Assembly (NCBI GenBank): GCA_963966185.1
Contig: CAWZYM010000006.1
Span: forward strand, 652,001-716,000
Direction: 5' to 3'
DNA length: 64,000 nucleotides
Source: Rhabditoides inermis
Taxonomy: Eukaryota > Nematoda > Chromadorea > Rhabditida > Rhabditidae
Below the pieces are notes generated by a model. That model made no database searches. It saw only the letters and a program-made list of their open reading frames with translations, and was not told the origin of the DNA. The translations under genes and the position numbers were made by a program. Shown in pieces: positions 35,952-46,982 of the stretch. The stretch's first letter is position 1, and the number at the start of each line of letters is the position of its first letter.

Positions 35952-36908
35952 CGCGGATCGAGTGCGGGTAGAGATGTGAGGTGGTGTGGCGTTGATCAGA
36001 TCAGATAATCAGCGTCCAGTAACCTCCTGAACATGTCGCGGCTCAGTGTGAGAAGAGAGAGCGAGCAAGAAGACGCGCGACCGAAACCGCGCCTGCGTCT
36101 CTACCCCCGCGCTCTCACTGTCAGCGCTCTCGCTAGCAGAGGGGACGCAACGCGGCGGCACGATTCAAACGGCATGCGGCGCGGTCGCCGGCGGATACGG
36201 TAATGGTTGAGCGAGCATGGTACAGGCAAAGGAGGTGATTGTTGAGAGAGAGGATGAGAGGGGTGAATGCGAGGGAGGGAGGAAGGAAGGAGAGAGAACA
36301 TTCAGCCGCGCGCACATTTGCATATGGCCGGGTGGACAGAGACCTTGGAATTCGAATAGGAGAACCGATTAAAGCAATTCGATTATGAAAAATTGGAGAC
36401 AGTAGAGAGTAGGATATATGATGTACAGTAGATGTATTCATATTTCATCACTCATTCCATGAACTGTAGTCGAACAAACATCTATCAAACTCCCCGCCAC
36501 CGTCTATCACACTAGCAACAAAGTCGATTTGTCACGGGGCGGACAGGTTGAAAGATGCGCTGGGCAACTCGTTTGACTGAGTATCCGAATCAGAGGGGAG
36601 TAAGGCGGTGGCTGGGAGAGGAGGGAGGAGAGGCGCCGCGGAGCAGGGACATGATAAACGAGCGCGTCACACGGAGAGGCGCTTCCTAGTCAGGAAGGCT
36701 TCCAGGCAAGCACAAGAAGTGGGAGAAGAGAACGACGAGCGAATCCTCGCCAGCCCGCACGCAATCACGCAACAAGCTAATCGCACTTATCATAACAGTA
36801 TCGCGCGGATGATCCGAGAGCAAAGACGCCGCCCGAATACCTACTAAGTGTAGGTGTGTGTGTGAGGCTGCAGCGTATTGCGTACAGTTGAGGGTGAGTG
36901 CGGCTCGC

Positions 36909-36917
36909 CCTTTGATC
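36909..36917 (+). promoter_or_regulatory. Consensus TCF site upstream of pop-1 (distal 1)
   Basis: CCTTTGATC fits the TCF HMG-box consensus SCTTTGATS exactly, about 960 bp upstream of the pop-1 start. A second exact match is at 37551-37559. Confidence 0.4.
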
Positions 36918-37550
36918 CTCTACCATCCAATACAAGCACGCTGAGAGAATGCATAAAACAGCGTGGAAAAAGAAAGTGCGGTGAGAAAAACGCGGGACAA
37001 TGAATTGAATGTGCGCAAAACCGGGCAGTGCGCAGACCTCGGCAGAGGGACCGCGATTTTGAAAACGAAATCCTCTGCCGCGCGCACTTGGCACGTCGTA
37101 AACCCGGAAGGGAACGGCGTCGCGGCGAGGTCGCCCGAGCAGACTCAGGTGGACAGTGGAGAGGAATGGCAAGATGAGAAAGAGGCGTGCTCTTTGTTCA
37201 CAAAGGAGCTTAACTGTGTAGAGGCGCTTGACGGGTGCCGGTGGCTGTGGCGCCTCCGGCCACCGCCACGGGTCATTCCGTCAAGCAGCGGGAGTGCGCG
37301 CAGACACGAGCTAGCCACGCGCACGCAGGTCAATGGCAGTACCGCCGGGCTCTCTCTCCCTATCATACCAGAATACCGTAATCCGATATTTGTGAAATTG
37401 GAGAAGGTAAGTGATCGGCGCCAGACGTAAGCGATGATCGATGCACAAAGGTCACAAGTTTGGAGGAGCTCGGCCGAGACAAATAAACATAAACTAATGT
37501 GATTGGGGAGGGCTTCTTGGGGGGCACGGAGATCCTATCGCTATACAGTT

Positions 37551-37559
37551 GCTTTGATC
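37551..37559 (+). promoter_or_regulatory. Consensus TCF site upstream of pop-1 (distal 2)
   Basis: GCTTTGATC fits SCTTTGATS exactly, about 1.6 kb upstream of pop-1. It also lies 2.3 kb upstream of the putative first exon of the Ca-channel beta gene, so either gene could be the target. Confidence 0.4.
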
Positions 37560-39846
37560 CTCACAATTTTACGACTCGCGCACAGAGCATCAGAGAATAG
37601 TAAACCATAGAAGACAAGTATAAAAGTATAAGTGAAGGTGGAGATGATGGGAGATGAGAGGACCCGCCACCTGGATCAAACACCCGGCCTCTACAATATC
37701 CCCCTCTCGCCCCAAGGGGGCGGACCGTTTTCAAAAAGGGGGCGGGGCTGATATTGCGTGCGTCTCTATGAATGAACACACCAGCTGGCCCGCCGCCCAG
37801 GGTTCGTTCCGTCAAAGCGATTTGAAAAGAGGGCGGGGCGTGTTCAATCAGCTGTTCAAGCTGGCAGATCAGTCGCCGATTGAGACAAGGTGCCACCCTC
37901 ATCAATCAAATGAACTGACCCAATTAGGAGAGAGTCTATTAGCGCGAACGGGTGGGAGAGGTGCGATAGGATCGTGATTGGTTGCCTCGCGTATAAAGTT
38001 GTCAATTGACGAACTGAAAGTCTTTCAAATTGCCAGCCACTGATCGCCGAGATATGGCCACAATTTGAATATAGTAGCTTTCTCCGCCGGATCTCTTCGT
38101 TTACACTTCTTCAGAGAGATCATAAATTATAACTGGTATGAGGAAAAGCTGCCGCAAGGCTACTGCCGCCGGCTGTCTCTCAATGCGCTGCTTTCACACA
38201 CTGTGACGAGCCTGTCAGTCATCGAACCGTCTTCCAACATCTGTCGCGCGAAGAGCGTAGACAACCCACACCCGACCTTAGCATGTTTCAAATTCGAACC
38301 CTTTCATCCCTCTCACTTCAATCACGCCGAGACATTTCGCCATGCCTCACTGACGCCGCACTTTCCCACGCTCACTCCAGCGCTGGCGCAACATTGTGAA
38401 TGTTACCCAATTCCTAATTTCAAACCTTCTACAACAAGTCACCAAACCAAACATAGTATTATCACGGCCATTGTTCAAGTTGAACTCTCGACGCGTCGTA
38501 AATCTGTGGTGCAAGCAGCGCGATTGGAAGCGGGCAGCGTTTGCGCGGTGGCAGCGGCGGCGGGAGAAAGATGGATGATACCCTCTCTCTCTCTCTCTCT
38601 CTCTCGCAGAGCTCTATGTCACTGTGAGTAACAACAATGGAAATGAATGGGTGTGACTAGCCGACTGACGAGGAGAGAGGATGTAATGAGGTGCTATGAT
38701 CAATGAGACATACACTCGGCCTCCCGATAAAACAATGCCACCTTGCTACCATTTGAATGCGTATCCCATAGCGTCGATGCCGGAACTACCATGCATTTTC
38801 AGACGCTTAGTGGACAATGGTATGCTGAACACTCGCCAGACAAAGCTCTGCGAGACGCTAATGTAAACAGTTCAATTGAACGACCATGGACGATTCAATC
38901 TTCACGAAAAAATGGCCTCCGAATGGCAGGAGGAAAATGCAAATTGGCTGGCCTGGCGTATGTCCGGAGGGCGATATCGCTGTTTGTAATCTGCGCAACC
39001 GCGCATCAGAGCCATCTTGTGTGTTAATCCGGGGGGCACTGCTCTGGCGCGATATCCTAATGGATCATCGCTCCTCACACACCACACTCTCGCCAAATCA
39101 GCGGCTATCTCGTGTGAAATCTGTGCCCCGCCAATCAGCAACCCGAATCAGTCATTTACACACAGCTGTGCTCAACGCGACACGTTGTCCGTCACTGTTC
39201 GAATCGGATGCCCCCGAAAGCGGATGTAATCGGATATCTTGTGTACCTGTTGTTTCGAGTCTGTCCGCCGCGCCGACGGCAGCAGCGGACAGGAGTCGGC
39301 CCGGGGGGCACACCTGCCAAGATGGATTTACGATGCGTTAACTAGCTCTCAATGGGTGTTACACACAGAGAGCGGTTGTAGATCATTTCGGCGCCCGCGC
39401 CCGAGTGAATGGGGTGAATTTACTCGATGGGAGTGAGTGTGCGATGACACAATGGAGTGGGGTCAAGATGGGGCATGATCGAGCACCGGCTAGAGTGCGG
39501 CCCGGATACAATGCCATCGCATAAACGGCACATGATCGAGTGGGTTTTATGATGTCTCACTGTCCTTCTTTCACGCCCTTCTCTTCGGTGTGCCACAATC
39601 TGGATCGAAATGACTGGCGGCGGAAGGAAGGCCGTTCGAGTCATTACACCACCCATAATACCTCATTTGAATAGACCGTAAACTCACGCCTCACTCCCAC
39701 CGGGGGCACAAAGAAAAGAGAGGCGCCGAGAGAGACGCACACTGCGTCGAGTCGACACAACTTGGGAGATGATTGAATAATGCGCCGGAGACAATCAGTG
39801 CACGTCCACGAAAAGCTAGTAGCTGGCACATTCTCACTTTCTCACT

Positions 39847-42287
39847 ATGCACAGTTTGGTACGAGAAAATCTCCAGAACTACGTCCTCGGCTATAAAAGT
39901 AGTAGACAGGTTGGTGGTTGGTCGTCTACTGGTCATGTTAAACAGTTGCAAACCGTAGATGTACTATTCCATTGTTAGGTTTGTGTGTATGTCATAATAT
40001 CCACTTATGAATAAACTATTCCTATTCTTGTTCAGAACGGTGTGCCGTTGCTGGCCGATTCGCGTCGCGACTACGAGGAGCGAAGGGATCTCAACTCGGA
40101 GCTCGCACTCGCCGCGCTCCACGCAACACAGGTCATGCAAAATACAAGTTCACGACAACTTATTTGAGCGAAAAAGTGGAGTCCCACCACATTTTGCTTC
40201 ATGAGCAAAAGTTCCGGGAGTGCTCTGTGAATTAGAGTGGTCGTCCTTGCTCGTATATTGTGATTGCGCAGCAATATGTGTCCTTATCGAGCCATCAATC
40301 CGCAGCGATGTGCTGCCCTCAAAAGGCGCGCACCTGGCCACGGCCATAAATGAATGCATCGCGAGTCATCCGACACCATCGGCATCCGCGCTATTGCCCA
40401 ATTAGGACCGCCAGCCAACACCTGCCGGCGTCCTTTGTGCGAGCGGCATAATTTGCATATGATCGAAGAGCGGGGGACCTCGTCGCATTTGAACGTTTGT
40501 GTGCAGCGCATTTGAACGCGTCGATTGCGTGCTGTGTCGGCAAGCGGAAATCGCCGATTTCCGCCGCATAATTCATTAGGTAGCGGGTACACAAACAGTG
40601 CCATAATACGGGGTGCCGAGAACAAACAGCGGGCAAACACAGGAGGCTGCTGTGGTTGTGCCCTCTCTAATGAGACACCTGTGCTGATCACACACACAGG
40701 AAGAGGAGGAGGGAGAACACAGCTGGAGGGTCAGCCACCCGCGCACCCATAACATATTCAAAAAAAGGGGATAGTACCACATGGCGGTCCCTTTTGAGAG
40801 CGTTGGAGGTGCGATAAATATGTTTCAAAAATAATTGCCTAGTTACGTTGCGCAGAGGCCATCTATTAGCGACAACGTATGATTCTGGATATATTAATAA
40901 CTGAATAACTCTAACGAAACATCAACTCACCTTTCAGCAGACCGGAATCATGACGAAAACACACAAAATAGAGCACATTTCGGCCGCTGGGAAAATTTCG
41001 CGCGGCAAATCCTCCATCACACATGCACGCTTATAAAACGCTTAACGCCGTAAATTATCGCATTACCTTGTTTGAGCGCTTTAATCGAATCATTTATTTA
41101 ATCTTTTCATATCATTATTAGAGCATTTTCAGAATTGCAAAGTTGCGTTTGCCGTGAAGTCGAGTTGCGGCTATGACGGTTCGCTCGAAGACGAGTCGCC
41201 GTACCCAACAAAGACCATCTCTTTCAACAAGAACGATTTCATCCACATCTACAAGGTCTGCTACATTTGAACGGGGGTCAATTGCGCACTTGTTCATGGT
41301 GCAGTGAGTGGTCGAGTATTGCACAACCGGCTACTTGTCATCTAGTGATGGACTAATCCAGTGAATGGCAGCGTTGCGCAAGAGGAGTGAGATGTGGCTC
41401 TCGTGTAGTCACCTTGCATAGAACATGTGTCGGACAGGGATAGGAATGGAGACAGGAACTGATCTTTATCGCGATATTGAGGGACTGTCTTCAAAAAAAG
41501 TGCACTTCATCGTTTTACAATTATCGCTGAGGTGTTTGCCAGTTTGCATGACTAACATTTTGCGTGAAAGTGTGTTTTGTCGTTTGTTGCTGGCACTTCA
41601 CACCAACCAACGTTTTCGAAAAGTATCTGTAAACAAGCTAAGATATAGTATATTATAAACTCAAGCGTGTTTGATTTACGTCCAAGTTTGCTCACTCATT
41701 ATGTCTCGGTGTGGCGCAATCGTGTACCGTAATCCCCAGAGGCTACCGTAATTAGCTGACGGAATGGCGCGTGCTAATACCGCCTGCTGCGCGTAAGCCG
41801 GATATGACACCGCAAATACGGTCAGCATTTCCGAGAAGAGTCTCCGGGCCCGGGGACTCATTGGAGCAAACAGCTTCAGAGACACTTTCAATCAGCTTGC
41901 AGATGAGAGGCAGACAGAGTCCACGACATTAGTGCAATACAAGAGAGTCAAATGGGTGGAGCAACGTTTTCGAACTACAAGTGAAGTAGATCGAAGCGCT
42001 TTCGCCGCAGTCATTACGACATATAAGTTTATAGACCGGACTATAGACGTGGCTCAAGACCACTTTGCTTGGTTTGATGAAGCGTTTTCAAATACAAATG
42101 TTGACTTGAGCGCTACTCGCCAGACTGGTGGATAGGGAGGGTGGTGACCGTGGGAGCGCCACTCGGATTCGTACCCACCGCCAGACGACTCAACCGACTA
42201 CCGGTATTCTCTCTCTCTCCCTTCCCCCTTTCTCTATTCTCTCTCTCTATTATCTCTCTCTACTTTACTCCTTCTTTCTACCTCACT

Positions 42288-42338
<51 letters not shown>

Positions 42339-43480
42339 CCTCTCCCACTCTCCTACAGTTCCCCCACGTGGAATCCGAGCCAGAAGAGGATGAGGGTCAG
42401 CAGCAGAAAAGCAAGAAGAACAAGAAAAAGAAGAAGACCGATCCATCGCCCGCCAAGACGGACAAAGCCAAGATAGTGTGAGTGTCAGATTTGAGAACCT
42501 TTTTTTCAAAAGCTGCATTTGCAACCGATTTCGAAACACGTCCGCACAGTGTTGCTCAAAGCTCAAAGTCGAATGCGTGTTGAAGAAAGTTTTGAAAGGA
42601 TGTTCGAACGTTGACCTCCTTCAGCTGCACGTCTGTCAGTTTCAAATAGAAAACAGACTTACCACCCATTACCATAACTGCGCATCTTTACAGTGGCGCT
42701 TCGGCCATCTGGGAGTGCCCCAACCCGTACACGGTGGTACCCGCAACCCGACCTATCGTACTCCTCGGACCATGTCTCAAGGTAGGGGGGGGAGTATATG
42801 GTCTACCTCGCTTGCAGCTTGGAATACAGTGCTCTCACCATCTAACTCACTTGTGTTTCGCAAGTCTTACTTTTGGAAATTCAAAAAAACAATTATAAAA
42901 AAAAGTAGAAAGAATTGTTGTTTAGGGATCCCGCATCACGCAACTCATGCACGTGGCTATACAAGAGGAGGTGGTGAAGAAGTTCGGGAACCGGTAGGGG
43001 AGAGAGGGAGAGAGGGAGGGAGAAGGGAAAGAGAGGGGGGGGAGGATAGAGGGAGGGAGAGAGAGGGGGGGGAGAGAGATTTACAGGGTGCGACGTCTAC
43101 AAACCGATATCGGGATCAAGGGAGCAGCGAAGATGGCTCACGGTGAGGAGAAAAAACAAATTGACTCATCTTGTGGTGCGCACACACGAGAAAACATCAA
43201 ATCATTCGAATGAGTAAACAAACAACTCGCAAAAGAAACGTGAAAGAAACGAGAAAACGTGCCGATAGATAATGAGTAACCAAACAACAAATAAAAGAAA
43301 CGTTCCGGAAACGTGGACCAATCACCCGCGCGGCGCATAGAAAATATAGGCAGGAGATATGGAAAGATAAACGGTGATGACAAGAGTTATTGGCGCGACG
43401 AGCAGTGATAGGCGGGTATGTAGGATCATCAGCGCGCGCCATGAGAGAGAGAGAGAGAGAGACATACAGACAGAGAGAGG

Positions 43481-43527
<47 letters not shown>

Positions 43528-44090
43528 GGAAAAAGAGCGCCCTGGTTGGTACAAACCCCAATAACGCTTGATGAATGAAGCGGATGACTCGGCTCTCGTA
43601 CACTGTGAGTGCGAATCACCTTGGGGGTTATGAGAGCGGCGCGCGCTGCCATTGAGACTTTATGTGATCGCCAAGAGAATCAACTCATTTTACACAAACA
43701 GACCCGAACGAGCGGGAGCTCAACGTCATCACTTCCTTGGCCGAAGACCTGTCCCTCGTCATGTTGGACTGCCCAAATATAGGTATCTCTCTCTCTCTCT
43801 CGCTCTTTCCCCATCTCTCTCTCTCCCTCCCTCTCTCTCTCTCCCTCCCCTCTCCCTCCCTCTCTCTCTCTCTCTCTCCCTCCCTCCCCCTCCCCTCTCT
43901 TCCAGAAACCCCGGAAGACGCGGCGAGCCTCGCACTAGCCCCAATCATCGTGCTCATCAAAATCACAAACAGAGAGGTCAGAGAAAATCAATTGCTGATT
44001 TAAAGATGAGTTGAGTCTGCAGCATGCGGATACGGATTAGCAAATTTCCGTAGGCAACCTTGTATATTACAAGGTTACTGTGCAGCGCGC

Positions 44091-44142
<52 letters not shown>

Positions 44143-44706
44143 GTCATCGTTGCAGGTGTTGGTGAAGCTGTTGAAGAAGGTGGGGTTGGTGAGCCGGGCG
44201 GCGGGCCGGGCCGATCTGGCCATGTCCGCACAACTCAACGCACTCGACAACAAGCTCATCGACGTCGTCATAGAGGCGAGTCGGGGGATCGAATTTTATT
44301 TTCAGCAATCAATTCAATCAATTCAATTCAACATTCATCCGGTATCGCATTATGTGATCATAACTCAAAACATCAATCATTCACAGAGTAGCGCCGGGAA
44401 ATTTTATTTTTAGATTTTAGCATTCTTCAATATGGCGAAAATACGGGGTGTGATGGTGTCCTCGCACTCACCAAGTCTTGAAAACTATTCCGCAATTTTT
44501 TTTCAAAAGTCTCTGGTCGTGTTTTTCGAAGTTATATGCTCGTGGTTTATAATGAGTCCATATGGTACATCGCAGATTCAAGTATTCAAACTTTCAAATA
44601 TAAGTATGTATTGCAGGAGAAGTCCCTTCCAGCGGCGGCGCGCAAAGTGTGCGACTATCTGGAGGACTATTGGAACGACGTTCACTATCCACCTATTGTC
44701 ATGTAG
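39847..44706 (+). CDS. Voltage-gated Ca2+ channel beta subunit (divergent, 5' end uncertain)
   Basis: Confident exons: 40036-40131, 41133-41255, 42124-42203, 42359-42477, 42694-42781, 42926-42993, 43087-43142, 43702-43782, 43906-43976, 44156-44275, 44617-44706. Less certain: first exon 39847-39909, micro-exon 41903-41918, exon 43581-43604 with a weak acceptor. It is a MAGUK-like cytosolic protein that binds the alpha1 I-II linker and promotes channel surface expression. Part 1 is an SH3 fold (VAFAVKSSCGYDGS, DFIHIYK, WWIGRVV, LGFVPTARRL). Part 2 is a Lys-rich HOOK. Part 3 is a guanylate-kinase-like domain (YTVVPATRPIVLLGPCLK, LSLVMLDCPN, LAPIIVLIKI, VCDYLEDYWNDVHYPP). As in all beta subunits the kinase fold lacks a catalytic P-loop. 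It is more diverged than the conserved beta, so it may be a second, ccb-2-like paralogue. One intron starts with GC (44276). Confidence 0.88.
41903..41918 (+). other. Putative 16-nt micro-exon of the beta-subunit gene
   Basis: The SH3 exon ending at 41255 stops in phase 0, while the next recognisable exon (42124) needs one leading base. The 16 nt ATGAGAGGCAGACAGA lies between TTGCAG and GTCCAC. It restores the frame and adds six residues (MRGRQN) just where vertebrate beta subunits have KYNND before WWIGR. This is inference from phase and alignment only. Confidence 0.45.
42205..42347 (+). repeat. (CT)n tract before a beta-subunit exon
   Basis: This polypyrimidine microsatellite is mostly CT with TA and CCC breaks and fills the intron up to the acceptor at 42358. 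Similar tracts fill introns at 12160-12225, 12860-13080, 21511-21586, 27210-27285, 43785-43900, 46939-47040 and 53893-54008. The tract may double as the polypyrimidine tract. Confidence 0.85.
44276..44277 (+). other. GC-AG intron in the beta-subunit gene
   Basis: The exon ends GTCGTCATAGAG and is followed by GCGAGT, not GT. The conserved protein continues as EKSLPAAARKV after the CAG at 44616, in phase 0. The nearest GT (GCGA|GTCGGG) would break the frame. GC donors are a known minor class and usually keep a strong AG|GCRAGT context, as here. Confidence 0.65.
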
Positions 44707-44740
44707 ATCTCACCTCTCTCTCTCATAACTCTTTCCATCA

Positions 44741-44779
<39 letters not shown>

Positions 44780-45531
44780 ATAATGTTTCCTTGTAGACTC
44801 ACATTCAGTATCTCAATCATTCAATGTATCATCATTTCGCACCGTGTGATTCGCCACAGTAAAGCCTTGCGAACATGGATCCTAAATGTGCGATTGGTGC
44901 GTCAATTAATATCACACCTTTTTCCAAAGTCGTCTCACAAATTGCCGCCGCTCGCAACATATCCCATCGCTTTTTCCGCACAATCACCTGTGCTGCTCGC
45001 TGGAAAAACGCTTGCGAAGAGCGGCCGCCTTTCCTTGCTGAATTGACCAATTAATCACACCCTATCACTACTATCACAAGCACACACTTACGAAACTAGG
45101 GTTTGTTGATGTTGAGGGACGAGCTAGCACCACAGTCATGAATTATCATAACTATTTCAGTAGTGGGATTTCATTGACAAACTTGCTATTATGAACACTC
45201 CACACTCCATATTGTGTTTATACTTCTCACGTTGTTTGGAAATAATCAAATAATCTTTCTAAAAACACGAATAGACAAGAACGTGCGAACACACACGTTC
45301 TCCAACAGTTTCCATGTCGAGGGCGCATATCTCTTCCCCCCTCTCTCTCTCCCTCTTTCTCTCTCCCTCCCCCTCTCTCTCTCTCCCTCCCTCTTTCTCT
45401 CTCCCCCCCTCTCTCTCTCTCTCTCCCCTCTCAGATGACGTGTGCGGGCCCGCGGCGTCGCATCGATCGTTGTCCCCCTCCTCTCTCTCTCCTCCCTCCA
45501 CCCCCCCCCCTCCCCTCGTCATTCCATAGCC
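44707..45531. other. Spacer between the beta-subunit gene and PHM
   Basis: It holds (CT)n tracts at 44740-44776 and 45330-45432 and no recognisable exon. The stretch 44780-45060 has open frames without known motifs. Directly before the PHM start, ATTCCATAG-CC-ATG gives a weak AG that could accept a spliced leader. Confidence 0.4.
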
Positions 45532-46774
45532 ATGACGGCCTTCGCAGCCGTCGTCGCAGTCCTTCTGCCATGCGTCCTGGGAGAAACCACGCAGATCAAG
45601 ATGCCCGGAGTGGTGCCGCAGGTGTGTTGTTGTTGTTGTTGTTGTTGTTTACCTGCCGCCTTGTATTTTGGAATGAAGAAATCAGGCTGGTAAAAAACAA
45701 CACAACTTTTGTTGGCCTGTACAAAGAATCACCGGAAACATTCTGTAAATATGAGAAAGCCACGATATACTGACCACTCTATTTTGACTTGATGACGTCT
45801 TAATGACTTGATGACGTCATCGCTCCCGGTTTCAGGCTGACTCCTACGTGTGCACTTCCGTGCCGCTCGACTCGGAGTACGAGCATTTCATCAGTGAGTA
45901 TATATAGGCGTTTAAATTCCCGCCAACCGATGATGTGCATGTTTGCAGCCGGGTTCGAGGCGAATTCGATGAAGCACAACGCGCATCACATCCTGCTGTT
46001 CGGGTGTGAGGAGCCCGGCAGCGACCAACCCGTATGGTAGGGTTGATTATGTAAATATGTGAAACAAAATTTAAATACATGTGAAACAAAATTTAAATGC
46101 CGGTCACGGTAGAAAACTGATTAACCCTTTACGCATTCGATCTACCTTCGTAAGGAGACCCATGCGCGCGCATTCAAACGCAAATATCGATAAAAAAAAA
46201 GCCGTCATGCGAATCAATGAGGCTGTTGGACATGCAGAAAGTAGAAACGTTTTCCGTCTCTTTTTCACTGGCTGTCAGACAGAGTCAGAGGCGACGTTTA
46301 TTTTCTTCAGTAATTTGAATTTCCGCTTTATTGAAAAGACGTTGGAAGAAACTAAATCACTGTGGCAGCTGAATCGTCGTTCTATGCAGACGCAAAAGTG
46401 TTTCATTAAATTTTTCCGCCTTCAGATATCATAGAATCTAGTTTGCTCAAAAACAATTCTTATGCTGTGATGAGTAATCTATCTGAATGAATGTGAGCAA
46501 ATAGGGAAATGTAATAACAATTCTATAAATATGACCACCAATATCACGCTCTCTGTTGATTACATTGGGCTAAAATGAGACCAAAGAGGGGAGGAGAAGA
46601 GAGAAAGAGAGAAAGAAGATGAACAGAAGATAGAGAGATGATGACAGAAAGAGAGCTAGAAAAGACCATGAATGAATATAATGAATATCACTCCTTCTAA
46701 TCCTTTACCGGATTCATAAAGTGACAGAGACCAATATAGAGAAAGAGGGAAAGAGAGAGAGAGAGAGAGAAAGA

Positions 46775-46807
<33 letters not shown>

Positions 46808-46938
46808 TCTTGCAGGGACTGCGGTGAGATGTCTGCCCCGTCGGATCAGCTGGAACGGGCTCCGACCTGTGGCAGCAAGCCAGCCATCATCTACGCGTGG
46901 GCCAAGGACGCCCCGCATCTCACCCTGCCAAAGGGTAC

Positions 46939-46982
<44 letters not shown>

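Larger units (their letters stand above)
35952..39846. other. Divergent intergenic region between pop-1 and the Ca-channel beta gene
   Basis: No conserved coding exon was found in these 3.9 kb. Open frames here (for example 36608-36847 and 37654-37977) have no recognisable domain. Present are two TCF sites and two GC-box-like GGGGCGGGGC / AGGGCGGGGC runs (about 37738 and 37829). A TATAAA-like CGTATAAAG is at 37989, and a TATAAAAG near 39892 may simply be coding. The 5' end of the beta-subunit gene may lie here. Confidence 0.4.

Noticed and set aside
36608..38631. Open frames between pop-1 and the beta-subunit gene (79-188 aa)
   Set aside because: No recognisable motif, no matching splice pattern, and composition like the flanking non-coding DNA.
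42694..43976. Guanylate kinase enzyme
   Set aside because: The fold is guanylate-kinase-like, but the SH3-HOOK-GK order and the missing nucleotide-binding loop mark a calcium-channel beta subunit.
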